A stretch of 64,000 nucleotides of DNA from DAMCZI01 sp032095175 (GCA_032095175.1 DAMCZI010000004.1:1-64000); one strand, 5' to 3'; numbered from the stretch's first letter, positions 26,791 through 35,953 are shown. The notes: a model not told the origin generated them from the sequence alone. Numbers and translations: made by a program.

Positions 26791-26965
26791 AGCAAAACCT
26801 CCTCAATTTTGTATTATCCACTCATTAAAAGTTCAGTAAATATTTAAAAAGGTAATTATAGATAACCTCTTAAAGCACAGCTATCCATATATATATTTTC
26901 TGTTTAATAAGGATTTTTTATATCAGTAAATGATAGGTCAATTTTGATTCATTTTCCAAATAAAA

Positions 26966-27009
26966 AAATCTAAAGGGAATGAATGTGCATGTTCATTCCC
27001 TTTAGATTT
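26966..27009 (-). terminator. Terminator of the EF-G-like gene
   Basis: AAATCTAAAGGGAATGAA pairs with TTCATTCCCTTTAGATTT; on the minus strand a run of seven T follows. It lies about 40 bases after the stop codon at 27051. Confidence 0.9.
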
Positions 27010-27050
27010 AGTTATCATTAATATCCTTATATAAGAATGCTAAAGTATTT

Positions 27051-29135
27051 TTATTCTTCTTCCTCATCCTTATGAGCATTATCTATTATCTTTTGAGCTA
27101 TTTGTCCTGGAACCTCTTCGTATCTTACCAGCTTTGATGTAAAGCTTCCTCTGGCTTGGGTCATTGATCTTATATCTGTTGCATATTTAAATACCTCTGC
27201 CATTGGAACTTCTACAGTAACAACTTGCATTCCATCTTGTGGTTCCATTCCAAGAACTCTTCCTCTTCTTCTGTTTATATCACCGATTACATCTCCCATG
27301 TTTTCATCTGGAACTGTAATCTCCATATGCATGATTGGTTCAAGCAATATAGGATTTGCATCCTTCAGTCCCTTCTTAAACGCAAGGGATGCAGCGGTTT
27401 TAAATGCCATTTCTGATGAATCAACAGGATGATATGAACCATAGTGCAGTGTTGCCTTAAGGTTAATAACAGGACATCCTGCTAAAATACCCTTCTTTAT
27501 ACAATCTCTAAGACCTTTTTCTACAGCAGGTATGTATTGTCTTGGAACAACACCTCCTACTATTTGGTCAACAAATACAAGGTCTTCTGTTTCATACTGT
27601 GGTTCAAATTTAATTGAAACATCACCATACTGTCCATGTCCACCTGACTGCTTCTTGTATTTACCTTGAACATCTGCTACCTTCTTTATAGTTTCTCTGT
27701 AAGGTACATTTGGAGTATCAAGTGTAACCTCTGTACCAAATTTGTTTTTTAATTTGTTTGCAATAATTTCAAGATGAAGTTCTCCAAGCCCTGAAATAAT
27801 CATTTCAGCAGTTTCAACATCCCTTGAAATCCTAAATGTAGGATCCTCCTCCAACAATTTGTTTAATCCGCTAGATATCTTATCCTCATCGCCCTTTGAT
27901 TTTGGAGCAACCGTCATAGATATACATGCTTCAGGGAATTCAATTCTGCCAAAGGAAACTGGCTTTCCCTGTTCAGATAGAGTATCTCCTGTTACTGTAT
28001 ACTGAAGTTTTGCAACTGCTCCTATTTCTCCTGGCATAAGTTTTTGCACTGGTGTCTGATTTTTTCCTTTTAACAGATAAATTGTGCCAAACTTTTCAGT
28101 TTTGTCTTGTGTAGAATTATAAACTGCTGAGTCTGAAGATATGCTGCCTGATAAAACTCTAAATAGTGAAAGTCTTCCAATAAAGGGGTCCGCGATTGTT
28201 TTAAACACAAAGGCTGAGAAGGGTTCATTTGGGTCAGCCTTTCTTTGAACCTTATCCTGTGTCTTTGGATTTACGCCCTCGTAAATCTCTTTATCGGCGG
28301 GTGATGGGAAGTAGCTTACAATGTTGTCCAGCAAGGTATGAATTCCAACGTTACTTAAAGCAGAACCACAAAATACAGGTGCGATTTCACAGGATTGTAT
28401 TCCCTTCCTCAAACCTGCAATTATTTCTTCGTTTGAGAGTTCTCCCTCACCTAAATACTTGTCAAGAAGCTCCTCATCGGTTTCTGCAACTGCCTCCATT
28501 AAGGCATTTCTGTACTCGTCAACTAATGACTGTAAATCTCCTGGTATCTCAGTATCAATCATGGTCTTTGCTTTAGAATCAAAAATTTTAGCCTTTTGCT
28601 CAGTTATGTTGATAACACCCTTAAAGCTGGATTCTTTTCCAATAGGTATCTGCAGCGGAACAACAGCCATACCATACTTATCCTTTAACTGCTGCAGTGC
28701 CCTTTCGAAGTTAGAATTTTCTCTGTCAACCTTGTTTATGAAAAAGGCTCTTGGAACTTTCAACTTATTTGCAAAATTCCATGCCTTTTCAGTTCCAACC
28801 TGAAGACCGGAAACTGAACAAACTGTTATTAAGGCTGTATCAACAGCCCTTAGGCTCTCGATTACCTCACCTACAAAATCAAAATATCCTGGGGTGTCAA
28901 CAAAGTATAACCTGTGATTGTTCCATTCACAGGGAGCAACTGCCATGGAAATTGATATCTGCCTTTTCTTTTCCTCGGGATCATAGTCACATATTGTGGT
29001 ACCATCCTCTATCCTGCCTATTCTATCAGTTTCTTTGCAGTCGTATAGTATGGATTCTGCCAGACTTGTTTTGCCCGTACCACCGTGGCCCATAATCCCG
29101 ATGCTTCGGACATTTTCAATCTTATACTCCTTCAT
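27051..29135 (-). CDS. Elongation factor G paralogue (EF-G-like GTPase)
   Basis: 694 residues with the EF-G domain order. G1 is GHGGTGKTS, whereas canonical EF-G has GHIDAGKTT. G3 is DTPGYFDF, G4 NKVDR and G5 CGSAL. Domain IV keeps the SGGHGQYGDV loop, and domain V runs to a C-terminal acidic tail (DEEEE). The altered G1 and the RQISI in place of RGITI mark the second EF-G group of Firmicutes rather than the housekeeping FusA, which is normally in the str operon. Role in translation or ribosome recycling is inferred. ATG at 29135; monocistronic. Confidence 0.85.
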   Translation of the reverse strand: MKEYKIENVRSIGIMGHGGTGKTSLAESILYDCKETDRIGRIEDGTTICDYDPEEKKRQISISMAVAPCEWNNHRLYFVDTPGYFDFVGEVIESLRAVDTALITVCSVSGLQVGTEKAWNFANKLKVPRAFFINKVDRENSNFERALQQLKDKYGMAVVPLQIPIGKESSFKGVINITEQKAKIFDSKAKTMIDTEIPGDLQSLVDEYRNALMEAVAETDEELLDKYLGEGELSNEEIIAGLRKGIQSCEIAPVFCGSALSNVGIHTLLDNIVSYFPSPADKEIYEGVNPKTQDKVQRKADPNEPFSAFVFKTIADPFIGRLSLFRVLSGSISSDSAVYNSTQDKTEKFGTIYLLKGKNQTPVQKLMPGEIGAVAKLQYTVTGDTLSEQGKPVSFGRIEFPEACISMTVAPKSKGDEDKISSGLNKLLEEDPTFRISRDVETAEMIISGLGELHLEIIANKLKNKFGTEVTLDTPNVPYRETIKKVADVQGKYKKQSGGHGQYGDVSIKFEPQYETEDLVFVDQIVGGVVPRQYIPAVEKGLRDCIKKGILAGCPVINLKATLHYGSYHPVDSSEMAFKTAASLAFKKGLKDANPILLEPIMHMEITVPDENMGDVIGDINRRRGRVLGMEPQDGMQVVTVEVPMAEVFKYATDIRSMTQARGSFTSKLVRYEEVPGQIAQKIIDNAHKDEEEE

Positions 29136-29533
29136 AATTACTCCCCCTTCGGTATTATTGGAATTGAAAGGATACCTTATTAAGATAATTCTATAAAATT
29201 TTTGTTTTTCCTTTTAAAAGTTCAAAATTTTTGAAACAATCTGAAAAAAGAAATATTGCTTATGCATTTTCGTCATAATCGTAAAAAATATGACATTAAT
29301 CTCAAACCAAATATCATGATACAAAGTCTGTATTCATATAACATTTAGTATTATATGCAATTATTTACATTATATACACATGCCATTAATAATAGGCATT
29401 TTTTTATAATACATATAACGCAATAAATACCTTAATGTGAAATCTTTATTGTGTTATATATAGTAAAAAAAATTTCATGCTTTTTTCATAATTAGGATAT
29501 ATAATATATATATGTGATTTTAGGAGGTGCAAA
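29136..29533. other. Divergent intergenic region with an orphan hairpin and repeat remnant
   Basis: About 400 AT-rich bases. A terminator-like ATGCC..GGCAT followed by TTTTTTT lies at 29382-29406 on the plus strand without a gene before it. A relative of hairpin 2 of the two-hairpin repeat lies at 29417-29460 (TATAACGCAATAAA with TTTATTGTGTTATA around CTTAATGTGAAATC). No coding region is visible. Confidence 0.5.
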
Positions 29534-30058
29534 ATGAAGGACAGTACATTAAAGGAAATTAAAGAGTGGATTGTTTCCATTGTTATCGCTGCGTTAATTG
29601 CCTTTTTAATAAAGGGATTCGTAATAGATACAATGCTTGTAGATGGGACATCAATGCTTCCCAATCTTCATAACAGGGATAGAATTATTTTTGAAAAGGT
29701 AAGTCTTTACAGCCATAATATAAAAAGAGGACAGATTATAATACTGAATCCACCTGAAAAACCCAAAAGCATATATTATGTTAAAAGAATAATAGGACTT
29801 CCAGGTGAAAAGGTCAAAATAAAGGGAGGTTTTGTGTACATAGATGGTAAAAAGCTAACTGAACCTTACCTTGCTTCTGGAACCTATACAGGTGATGATA
29901 TGACTCTGACAGTCCCAGAAAACTCTGTATTCGTACTAGGGGATAACAGGGAGGTAAGTGAGGACAGCAGAGTGATTGGGCCAATACCTATAGAGAATAT
30001 AAAGGGGCATGCAGTTTTAAGGATATATCCATTCGATAAGATAACGAAGTTTAACTAA
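29534..30058 (+). CDS. lepB: Signal peptidase I
   Basis: 174 residues, type I signal peptidase of the short Gram-positive kind. One N-terminal membrane anchor (IVSIVIAALIAFLIKGFVI), catalytic Ser40 in VDGTSMLPNL, catalytic Lys84 in YYVKRIIGLPGE, and the later boxes VFVLGDNREVSEDSR and IGPIPIENIKG. It cleaves signal peptides of secreted proteins at the outer membrane face. ATG at 29534 follows AGGAGG. Monocistronic. Confidence 0.95.
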   Translation: MKDSTLKEIKEWIVSIVIAALIAFLIKGFVIDTMLVDGTSMLPNLHNRDRIIFEKVSLYSHNIKRGQIIILNPPEKPKSIYYVKRIIGLPGEKVKIKGGFVYIDGKKLTEPYLASGTYTGDDMTLTVPENSVFVLGDNREVSEDSRVIGPIPIENIKGHAVLRIYPFDKITKFN

Positions 30059-30062
30059 AAAA

Positions 30063-30155
30063 GGTAACAGGCACTTGAGTTATGAGTTATTTATGAAAGG
30101 AACTCGCTAAAAGATACTTTTGCCTAAATAACTCATAACTCAAGAGCCTGTCACC
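30063..30155. repeat. 93-bp inverted-repeat element, copy 1
   Basis: Starts GGTAACAGGCACTTGAGTTA and ends CATAACTCAAGAGCCTGTCACC (last 20 counted from ATAACT). The arms of about 30 bases pair almost perfectly. Same length (93) as copies at 41728 and 48402. It lies between lepB and phoU (convergent). Confidence 0.9.
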
Positions 30156-30196
30156 TAACTCCATTCGATAATGTAACAAAAATTCAACTGATACAA

Positions 30197-30225
30197 AGAG
30201 GCAAGGCGCCAAACGCCTTACCTCT
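30197..30225 (+). terminator. Terminator between lepB and phoU
   Basis: AGAGGCAAGGCG pairs with CGCCTTACCTCT (one mismatch), followed by TTTTTAG on the plus strand, just before the phoU stop codon. Confidence 0.8.
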
Positions 30226-30227
30226 TT

Positions 30228-30881
30228 TTAGTTTATTTCCTTCAATTCACCTGTTACCATATATATTATTCTTTCACATATGTTCGTAGTATGATCAGCA
30301 ATTCTTTCAAGGAAGCGGCCAACAAAGAGGAGTTTTGTACCCTGTCTTGCAAGATCCTTATCCTTGGCAATGATATCTAGGACCTCCTCAACAATAGCTT
30401 CGTATAACTCATCTACCTCTTCATCCATAAGTGCAACTTTTTCGGCAAGCTCTATGTCCTCTTTAACAAAGGCATCAAGGCTCATTCTAATCATATCCTG
30501 CGAAATGTTTGCCATTTTAGGTATATCAATAAGGGGCTTTATAAGTGGTTCTTTGCCTATTTCAATTGTTATCTTTGCAATGTTTACCGCATGGTCTCCC
30601 ATTCTTTCAAGGTCTGTTATTATTTTAAGTGCAGTTGCTATGGTTCTTAAATCCCTTGCTAAAGGCTGTTGAAGTGCAAGCATCATCATACATTGCTGTT
30701 CAATCTCAAGCTCAATATCATCTATCTTGTCATCCTCAACATAGACCTTCTTAGCCATTTCTATATCCTGATTTTTCAATGCTGTAACAGCAAGGTTTAC
30801 TATGTTTTCAACCATTGAACCCATTCTCAAAACCTTGTGTTTAATTTCTAAAATCTGTTGATCGAAATGTTCCCTTGTCAT
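30228..30881 (-). CDS. phoU: Phosphate signalling complex protein PhoU
   Basis: About 217 residues from the ATG at 30881 (GGAG with 9-base spacing; a TTG at 30890 is too close to it). Two PhoU repeats of three helices each, with metal-binding EMARKVY-type motifs appearing as DIEMAKKVYVEDDKIDDIE and DIELAEKVALMDEEVDELY. It links the Pst transporter to PhoR activity. Last gene of pstSCAB-phoU, seven bases after pstB counting from the longer frame. Confidence 0.95.
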   Translation of the reverse strand: MTREHFDQQILEIKHKVLRMGSMVENIVNLAVTALKNQDIEMAKKVYVEDDKIDDIELEIEQQCMMMLALQQPLARDLRTIATALKIITDLERMGDHAVNIAKITIEIGKEPLIKPLIDIPKMANISQDMIRMSLDAFVKEDIELAEKVALMDEEVDELYEAIVEEVLDIIAKDKDLARQGTKLLFVGRFLERIADHTTNICERIIYMVTGELKEIN

Positions 30882-30896
30882 ACACAACAACTCCTT

Positions 30897-31652
30897 TTAA
30901 CCAAATCTTCCTGTTATATAGTCCTCTGTTCTTTTGTCCCTGGGATTTGAGAATATCCTATCTGTAACATCATACTCTATAACCTCTCCATTTAAAAAGA
31001 ATGCAGTATAATCGGACATTCTTGCAGCCTGCTGCATGGAGTGGGTTACTATTATTATAGTGTAATCCTTCTTTAAATCAAGTAAAAGTTCTTCAATTTT
31101 AAGAGTTGAAATTGGGTCAAGAGCTGAGGTTGGTTCATCCATCAATATTACATCTGGCTGCATTGCAATGGTTCTTGCAATACAAAGTCTCTGCTGCTGT
31201 CCACCTGATAAAGCCAATGCAGATTGGTAAATTTTATCCTTTACCTCATCATACAACGCAACATCCTTTAATGTTTTTTCTACAACCTCATCTAGTATCT
31301 CTTTTTTTCTAACTCCATTGTTTCTTAACCCATAGACTATATTTTCATATATAGTTTTAGGGAATGGATTTGGTCTTTGAAAAACCATTCCAATCCTTCT
31401 CCTTAATTCAACAGGATCAACATTTTTTGAATAGATATCCTGTCCATCAAAGGTAACATTTCCTTCAACCTTTGTGTCCTCTATAAAATCATTCATACGG
31501 TTTAGGGTTCTTAAAAATGTTGATTTACCACATCCAGATGGACCTATAAATGCTGTTATATTATTGTTGTATACATCCATGTTAACATTCTTTAATGCTT
31601 TAAAATTCCCGTAGTAAAAATCCATATCCCTAATTGTCAATTTAGTTTCCAT
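30897..31652 (-). CDS. pstB: Phosphate ABC transporter ATP-binding protein
   Basis: 251 residues. Walker A GPSGCGKST, signature LSGGQQQRLCIAR, Walker B VILMDEPTSALDPIS and switch His in IVTHSMQQA. N-terminal TIRDMDFYYGNFKALKNVN and MVFQRPNPFPKTIYEN are characteristic of PstB. It energises phosphate import with PstA and PstC. Confidence 0.97.
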   Translation of the reverse strand: METKLTIRDMDFYYGNFKALKNVNMDVYNNNITAFIGPSGCGKSTFLRTLNRMNDFIEDTKVEGNVTFDGQDIYSKNVDPVELRRRIGMVFQRPNPFPKTIYENIVYGLRNNGVRKKEILDEVVEKTLKDVALYDEVKDKIYQSALALSGGQQQRLCIARTIAMQPDVILMDEPTSALDPISTLKIEELLLDLKKDYTIIIVTHSMQQAARMSDYTAFFLNGEVIEYDVTDRIFSNPRDKRTEDYITGRFG

Positions 31653-31667
31653 AGATTAGCCCCCTTC

Positions 31668-32540
31668 CTAGTCCTTCATTCTTATCTGAAATTTATTTCT
31701 AAGTATTATTGCTGTTGCATTTATTAAAAGCAGTATTGCCAGTAAGACTATTATCCCTGCTGCAGCAACATTTTGAAATTCCTTCTTTGGCATTGAGGAC
31801 CAGTTAAATATCTGTATTGGAAGTGCCGTAAAGGAATCCAATGGAGTTTTAGGAGTAAAGGAAACATAGGATAGTGCTCCTATTACAACCAAGGGTGCTG
31901 CCTCTCCTAATGCCCTTGAAATTGAAAGTATCGTTCCTGTTAGTATCCCTGGAATTGCATAGGGTAAAATTACTCCCTTTATCGTCTGCCATTTTGTTGT
32001 TCCAAGTGCATATGATGCTTGCTTCAATGAGCCCGGAACGCTTTTTATTGCTTCCTGGGAAGAAATTATTATTATAGGAAGTATCAAAAGTGCCATTGTA
32101 AGTGCTCCAGATAATATACTTCTTCCAAGACCAAGTGTCCTTACGAAGGCTGCTAATCCAAGCATTCCATATATAATGGATGGTACCCCTGCAAGGTTTG
32201 AAATGTTTAGCTTTATAAATTCAGTAAATCTGTTTTCCTTTGCATATTCCTCAAGATATACAGCTGTTCCAACACCAATTGGAAAAGCTATCAATCCTGT
32301 TAAGCCAATCAACCATAGACTTCCTAATAGTGCCGGATAAATTCCTGCTCTTTTAGGGAACCTTGATGGAAAGCTTGTTAAAAACCTTGGAGTAAGCCAT
32401 GATAAACCTTGACGCAATATATTAAAAAGCAAAACTGCAAGAACTATTACCCCAAATATGGTAGACAGGAAGACAAGCATCTTGAATATTGAATTTTTTA
32501 ACTTTCTTCTTTTTAAAATTCCCTTATCCAAATTTTCCAT
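31668..32540 (-). CDS. pstA: Phosphate ABC transporter permease PstA
   Basis: 290 residues with six membrane helices and the permease EAA loop (KQASYALGTTKWQTIKGVIL). GVPSIIYGMLGLAAFV is typical of PstA. Its ATG at 32540 touches the pstC stop, so the two are translationally coupled. Confidence 0.95.
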   Translation of the reverse strand: MENLDKGILKRRKLKNSIFKMLVFLSTIFGVIVLAVLLFNILRQGLSWLTPRFLTSFPSRFPKRAGIYPALLGSLWLIGLTGLIAFPIGVGTAVYLEEYAKENRFTEFIKLNISNLAGVPSIIYGMLGLAAFVRTLGLGRSILSGALTMALLILPIIIISSQEAIKSVPGSLKQASYALGTTKWQTIKGVILPYAIPGILTGTILSISRALGEAAPLVVIGALSYVSFTPKTPLDSFTALPIQIFNWSSMPKKEFQNVAAAGIIVLLAILLLINATAIILRNKFQIRMKD

Positions 32541-33451
32541 TAGAATGCCCTCCTATACTTCCTTACAACACGTCTTGATATAAGATTCAGGAAAAATGTT
32601 ATCACAAACAGGAGTGCAGCCACTGCAAACAAGGTTTTATATTCAATAGAGCCAAATGGCACATCTCCCATGCTGATTTGCACTATATATCCTGTCATTG
32701 TTTGTATGCTTTCCAGAGGATTTAAGGTCATCTTTGGAGTTGAACCCGCTGCCATCGCAACTATCATTGTTTCTCCAATAGCTCTTGATATTGCAAGTAT
32801 AAATGATGCCATAATGCCTGGAAAAGCTGCTGGAACAACTATCTTTGTTGAAACCTCAAGCCTTGTTGAGCCAAGTCCAAATGCCCCCATTCTCATTGAA
32901 TCAGGTACAGCAGCCATAGCATCCTCACTTAAAGATGAAACCATAGGTATTGTCATAATTCCAACTGCAATTCCTGCACTAAGTGCATTATATATGCTTG
33001 TTTGCGGAAATATCATTCTTATAAATGGAGTTATGGTTGTAAGTGCAAAATATCCATATACTATCGATGGTATTCCTGCAAGTATCTCAAGCATTGGTTT
33101 TAAAATATTTCTTAACTTCCTTGGAGCATATTCACTTAGGTAAATTGCACTTCCAAGCCCCAAAGGAATTGATATAATTGATGAAATTAAAACTATTAGA
33201 AGAGTTCCCATTACAAGAGGAAGCACTCCAAAATGCGCCGGGCTAAATAATGGTGTCCATATCCTTCCTGTAATAAATTCAACCAAGCTTATAGTTTTAA
33301 AAAATGAAACCGTCTCCCCTAAAAGGGATAGTATAATACCTGCTGTAGTTAATATAGATATAGATCCTAGTATAAGTAAAAATATGTGTATAATTTTTTC
33401 TCTTTTATTCATCCTTGCTTTATCTTCAAATTGAAGTTTTTTCATATCCAT
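32540..33451 (-). CDS. pstC: Phosphate ABC transporter permease PstC
   Basis: About 303 residues from the ATG at 33451, preceded by GGGGGATAG; the frame is open up to 33505, but that part contains the pstS-pstC hairpin and is not expected to be translated. Six membrane helices, EAA loop MRMGAFGLGSTRLEVSTKIV and PstC block AGIPSIVYGYFAL. Confidence 0.94.
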   Translation of the reverse strand: MDMKKLQFEDKARMNKREKIIHIFLLILGSISILTTAGIILSLLGETVSFFKTISLVEFITGRIWTPLFSPAHFGVLPLVMGTLLIVLISSIISIPLGLGSAIYLSEYAPRKLRNILKPMLEILAGIPSIVYGYFALTTITPFIRMIFPQTSIYNALSAGIAVGIMTIPMVSSLSEDAMAAVPDSMRMGAFGLGSTRLEVSTKIVVPAAFPGIMASFILAISRAIGETMIVAMAAGSTPKMTLNPLESIQTMTGYIVQISMGDVPFGSIEYKTLFAVAALLFVITFFLNLISRRVVRKYRRAF

Positions 33452-33485
33452 TCTATCCCCCTTCGGCATTTTAAATAGGGTAATA

Positions 33486-33503
33486 GGCACCCGAGGGGGT
33501 GCC
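33486..33503 (-). promoter_or_regulatory. Hairpin between pstS and pstC
   Basis: GGCACCC (33486-33492) pairs with GGGTGCC (33497-33503), directly after the pstS stop codon. Read on the minus strand there is no long T run behind it, so it may stabilise the pstS 3' end or terminate partially, which would raise PstS over the membrane parts. Confidence 0.6.
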
Positions 33504-33508
33504 ATTTA

Positions 33509-34420
33509 CTATTTTAATTTATTTTTACCTGCTTCATATTTCTCATCTTCAAGTGGAATATATCCAACATCTCCCACAAGATTCTTTGCGTTTTCAAGGT
33601 AATATTCCATAAATGCCTTTACTTCAGGTCTTTCAAGTGACTTCTTATTAACATATACATATAATGGTCTTGATAATGGCTTGTAGGTTCCATCCTTTAC
33701 AGTTTCAATTGATGGTTCTACTCCATTTACCTTTACGATATTTAGTTTATCCATGTTTTCTTCATAGTATGAAAGTCCAAAATATCCTATTGCATATTTG
33801 TCCCCAGCTACACCAGTTACTAGTACATTATCATCCTCACTTGCGGTTATATCTGTTCTTATCTTTTTAGCTTCCTTGTTTATAGCCTCTGTAAAATATT
33901 CAAATGTACCAGAATCTGTTCCTGGACTATAAAACTTGATTGCTTCCTTTGGCCATTCAGGTCTTACATCGCTCCAAAGCTTAACCTTTGAATCAGGCTC
34001 CCACATCTTTTTTAACTCCTCGGCTGTCAAATCCTTTGCCCATGTATTTTCCTTGTTAACAACAATTGATATGCCATCATATGCAACCTCTAGTTCAACC
34101 ATATCAATTCCATTTTCCTTTGCCTTGGCTACCTCTGAATCCTTAACTTTTCTTGAAGCATTGGATAAATCAGTTTCACCTACAACAAACTTCTTAAATC
34201 CTCCACCAGTTCCAGATATTCCAACTGTTATATTTACATCCTTGTTTTCCCTATTAAATTCCTCTGCTACTGCCTGTGTTATCGGCCCAACAGTACTTGA
34301 CCCATCCGCTTTTACTGTCCCAGCAAGGGTATTTTTACCTCCCTTCTGAGAACAAGCTACCGCTGATATACCAAATACAGCAATCAGCACTAAAACAATA
34401 AAACCTTTAATTTTTCTCAT
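33509..34420 (-). CDS. pstS: Phosphate-binding lipoprotein PstS
   Basis: 303 residues. Lipoprotein signal with lipobox SAVAC (Cys23). Phosphate-binding blocks are VKADGSSTVGPITQAVAEEF, GISGTGGGFKKFVVGETDLSNASRKVK and SPGTDSGTFEYFTE. It captures phosphate outside the membrane and delivers it to PstCA. ATG at 34420 follows AGGAGAAG. First gene of pstSCAB-phoU and preceded by Pho boxes. Confidence 0.96.
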   Translation of the reverse strand: MRKIKGFIVLVLIAVFGISAVACSQKGGKNTLAGTVKADGSSTVGPITQAVAEEFNRENKDVNITVGISGTGGGFKKFVVGETDLSNASRKVKDSEVAKAKENGIDMVELEVAYDGISIVVNKENTWAKDLTAEELKKMWEPDSKVKLWSDVRPEWPKEAIKFYSPGTDSGTFEYFTEAINKEAKKIRTDITASEDDNVLVTGVAGDKYAIGYFGLSYYEENMDKLNIVKVNGVEPSIETVKDGTYKPLSRPLYVYVNKKSLERPEVKAFMEYYLENAKNLVGDVGYIPLEDEKYEAGKNKLK

Positions 34421-34473
34421 GAAACTCTTCTCCTTTCATGCTTTCCATAAATTCTTTTTTACTTTACAACTCA

Positions 34474-34479
34474 ATTATA
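34474..34479 (-). promoter_or_regulatory. -10 box of the pst operon
   Basis: TATAAT on the minus strand, about 50 bases upstream of pstS and downstream of the Pho boxes. There is no consensus -35, as expected for an activator-dependent promoter. Confidence 0.5.
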
Positions 34480-34490
34480 ATTTTGTAGGA

Positions 34491-34539
34491 TGTTAACTTC
34501 CTACATAATAGAGTTAAATCCATGTTAACCGCAATTTAA
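34491..34539 (-). promoter_or_regulatory. Pho box (PhoP binding site)
   Basis: On the minus strand TTAAAT, TTAACA and TTAACT repeat with an exact 11-base period (plus-strand starts at 34534, 34523 and 34512), and a fourth TTAACA lies at 34491-34496. Four TTAACA-like repeats spaced by about five bases are the Gram-positive PhoP site. It implies induction of pst under phosphate limitation. Confidence 0.75.
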
Positions 34540-34591
34540 CATTGTATATTTATTTTTTCTTTTATAAAGAAATAAATACCTTAAATAAAAG

Positions 34592-34631
34592 AGTGGCAGC
34601 CATATAAGTTATAACTTATATGGCTGCCACT
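34592..34631. repeat. 40-bp perfect palindrome
   Basis: AGTGGCAGCCATATAAGTTA followed by its exact reverse complement. It lies 20 bases after the stop of the tldE gene on the minus strand and may act as its terminator. A half copy lies at 59501-59522 and the core recurs at 44657-44675. Confidence 0.85.
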
Positions 34632-34651
34632 TAGCCACTTACTTCTACTTA

Positions 34652-35953
34652 CTATTTTCCTCCAACATTGACTCCAAACATCTCGATTGCTTTGGGACCT
34701 ACAAAGTTGTTTTCGTATTGAAGTTCCTTTGAAAGGTACATGTTCCCATGGAGTGCCTTTATATTTCCTAAAATTGAACCTCCTGTTACTGGTATTGTAT
34801 CCTTTCCATCAAAGTATAAACCAAGCCTAACTTCTCCACCAAAGAAGCCTGTCATAGGATCCATCTGGAAATCTGAGAAAGACACAAGTTCCAAGTATGG
34901 CTCCTTCTTCATCTCATCTACGGATTTGCTTCCTGGTCTGACTACTATATTTTTCATATTTCCTGTAGGTTCCATGCCTGTATAATATGAATATCTTAAA
35001 TCTCCCCAGTATCTTTTAAGTACTCCATCCTCTATTATATCAACAGGTTTTAATGGAAAGCCATCATTATCATAGGGTGCTGAATGAATAGAATTTGGTA
35101 TAAACGGATCAAGCCTTATACTTATTCTATCTCCCTTTATATCCTCACCCTGCATGTTCTCCCCTACCTTTGAGCTGGATACCTTTTCATAAACTGCCTG
35201 AGCATTTGCTTGATAACGGTAATATTGAAATATGTTGATTACTGCCTTACCTGTTAATATAACCTTATGATTTCCTAGTTGAGGCATTGGTTTTGCCTCA
35301 GCTCTTCCCTTGCTCATCATAAGCATATCCTTTACATTGCTTTGTATAAGAGTTCCATCAAAATTAGCAAAGCTCAAAAGCTTGTACAGTTCTACTTCCT
35401 CAGCTACACCTCTCCAGTTTGTTATAAATTCAATTTCCCCACTGTGCTTAGTGTATGAAACATCAACGCCCTCAGAATTTACTATCCTGCAATATATGTT
35501 ATTTAAGAAGAACTCTGAGGAATTAACCTCACCATCGTCATATATATCAGTTGAATACACTGCATCAGCCAATTTCGGAAGCCAATCATTAAGGGTTTCT
35601 TTGGAAAAGTTACTTTCTAAAGCTGGTTGTGATATATTTGACGGCTTTACAAGTGGATAATATGGATTTTTTACAAACTTAGCTGCAAAGGAAGCTTCCA
35701 TAATAACTTCTCTAACCTCATCAGCATTCATAGTGGGATGTATATTAGCAGTAGATGAGCCTCTGTATTTAATCCCATCTTCCTCAAAATTCCTGTATAC
35801 AGTCAATTTGAAATAATGAACATCCTTTAATCGATTCATATCCATTTCCTTTTTTATAAAGAACATTTCACCGGATTGAATCTTCTCTTCGACTATTCTC
35901 CATGCACTTATATCTTTAAATTTATTCAACACATCTTTAATTAACTCTATCAT
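34652..35953 (-). CDS. tldE: TldE/PmbA-family protein
   Basis: 433 residues of the TldD/PmbA family, without the HExxxH motif; so it is the TldE-like, non-catalytic partner. Blocks include STANIHPTMNADEVREVIMEAS and NMKNIVVRPGSKSVDEMKKE and, near the end, GFFGGEVRLGLYFDGK followed by PVTGGSILGN. In known cases TldD/TldE is a heterodimeric protease that trims unfolded peptides or matures peptides such as microcins. Its ATG touches the tldD stop codon, so they are coupled. Confidence 0.85.
   Translation of the reverse strand: MIELIKDVLNKFKDISAWRIVEEKIQSGEMFFIKKEMDMNRLKDVHYFKLTVYRNFEEDGIKYRGSSTANIHPTMNADEVREVIMEASFAAKFVKNPYYPLVKPSNISQPALESNFSKETLNDWLPKLADAVYSTDIYDDGEVNSSEFFLNNIYCRIVNSEGVDVSYTKHSGEIEFITNWRGVAEEVELYKLLSFANFDGTLIQSNVKDMLMMSKGRAEAKPMPQLGNHKVILTGKAVINIFQYYRYQANAQAVYEKVSSSKVGENMQGEDIKGDRISIRLDPFIPNSIHSAPYDNDGFPLKPVDIIEDGVLKRYWGDLRYSYYTGMEPTGNMKNIVVRPGSKSVDEMKKEPYLELVSFSDFQMDPMTGFFGGEVRLGLYFDGKDTIPVTGGSILGNIKALHGNMYLSKELQYENNFVGPKAIEMFGVNVGGK

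Noticed and set aside
30063..30155. 93-bp element as an ordinary terminator
   Set aside because: It lacks a proper T run and its loop and length are conserved among three distant copies, while lepB has a separate terminator at 30197.
33452..33505. Longer pstC start
   Set aside because: The extension is encoded by the hairpin after pstS and precedes a strong binding site for the ATG at 33451.
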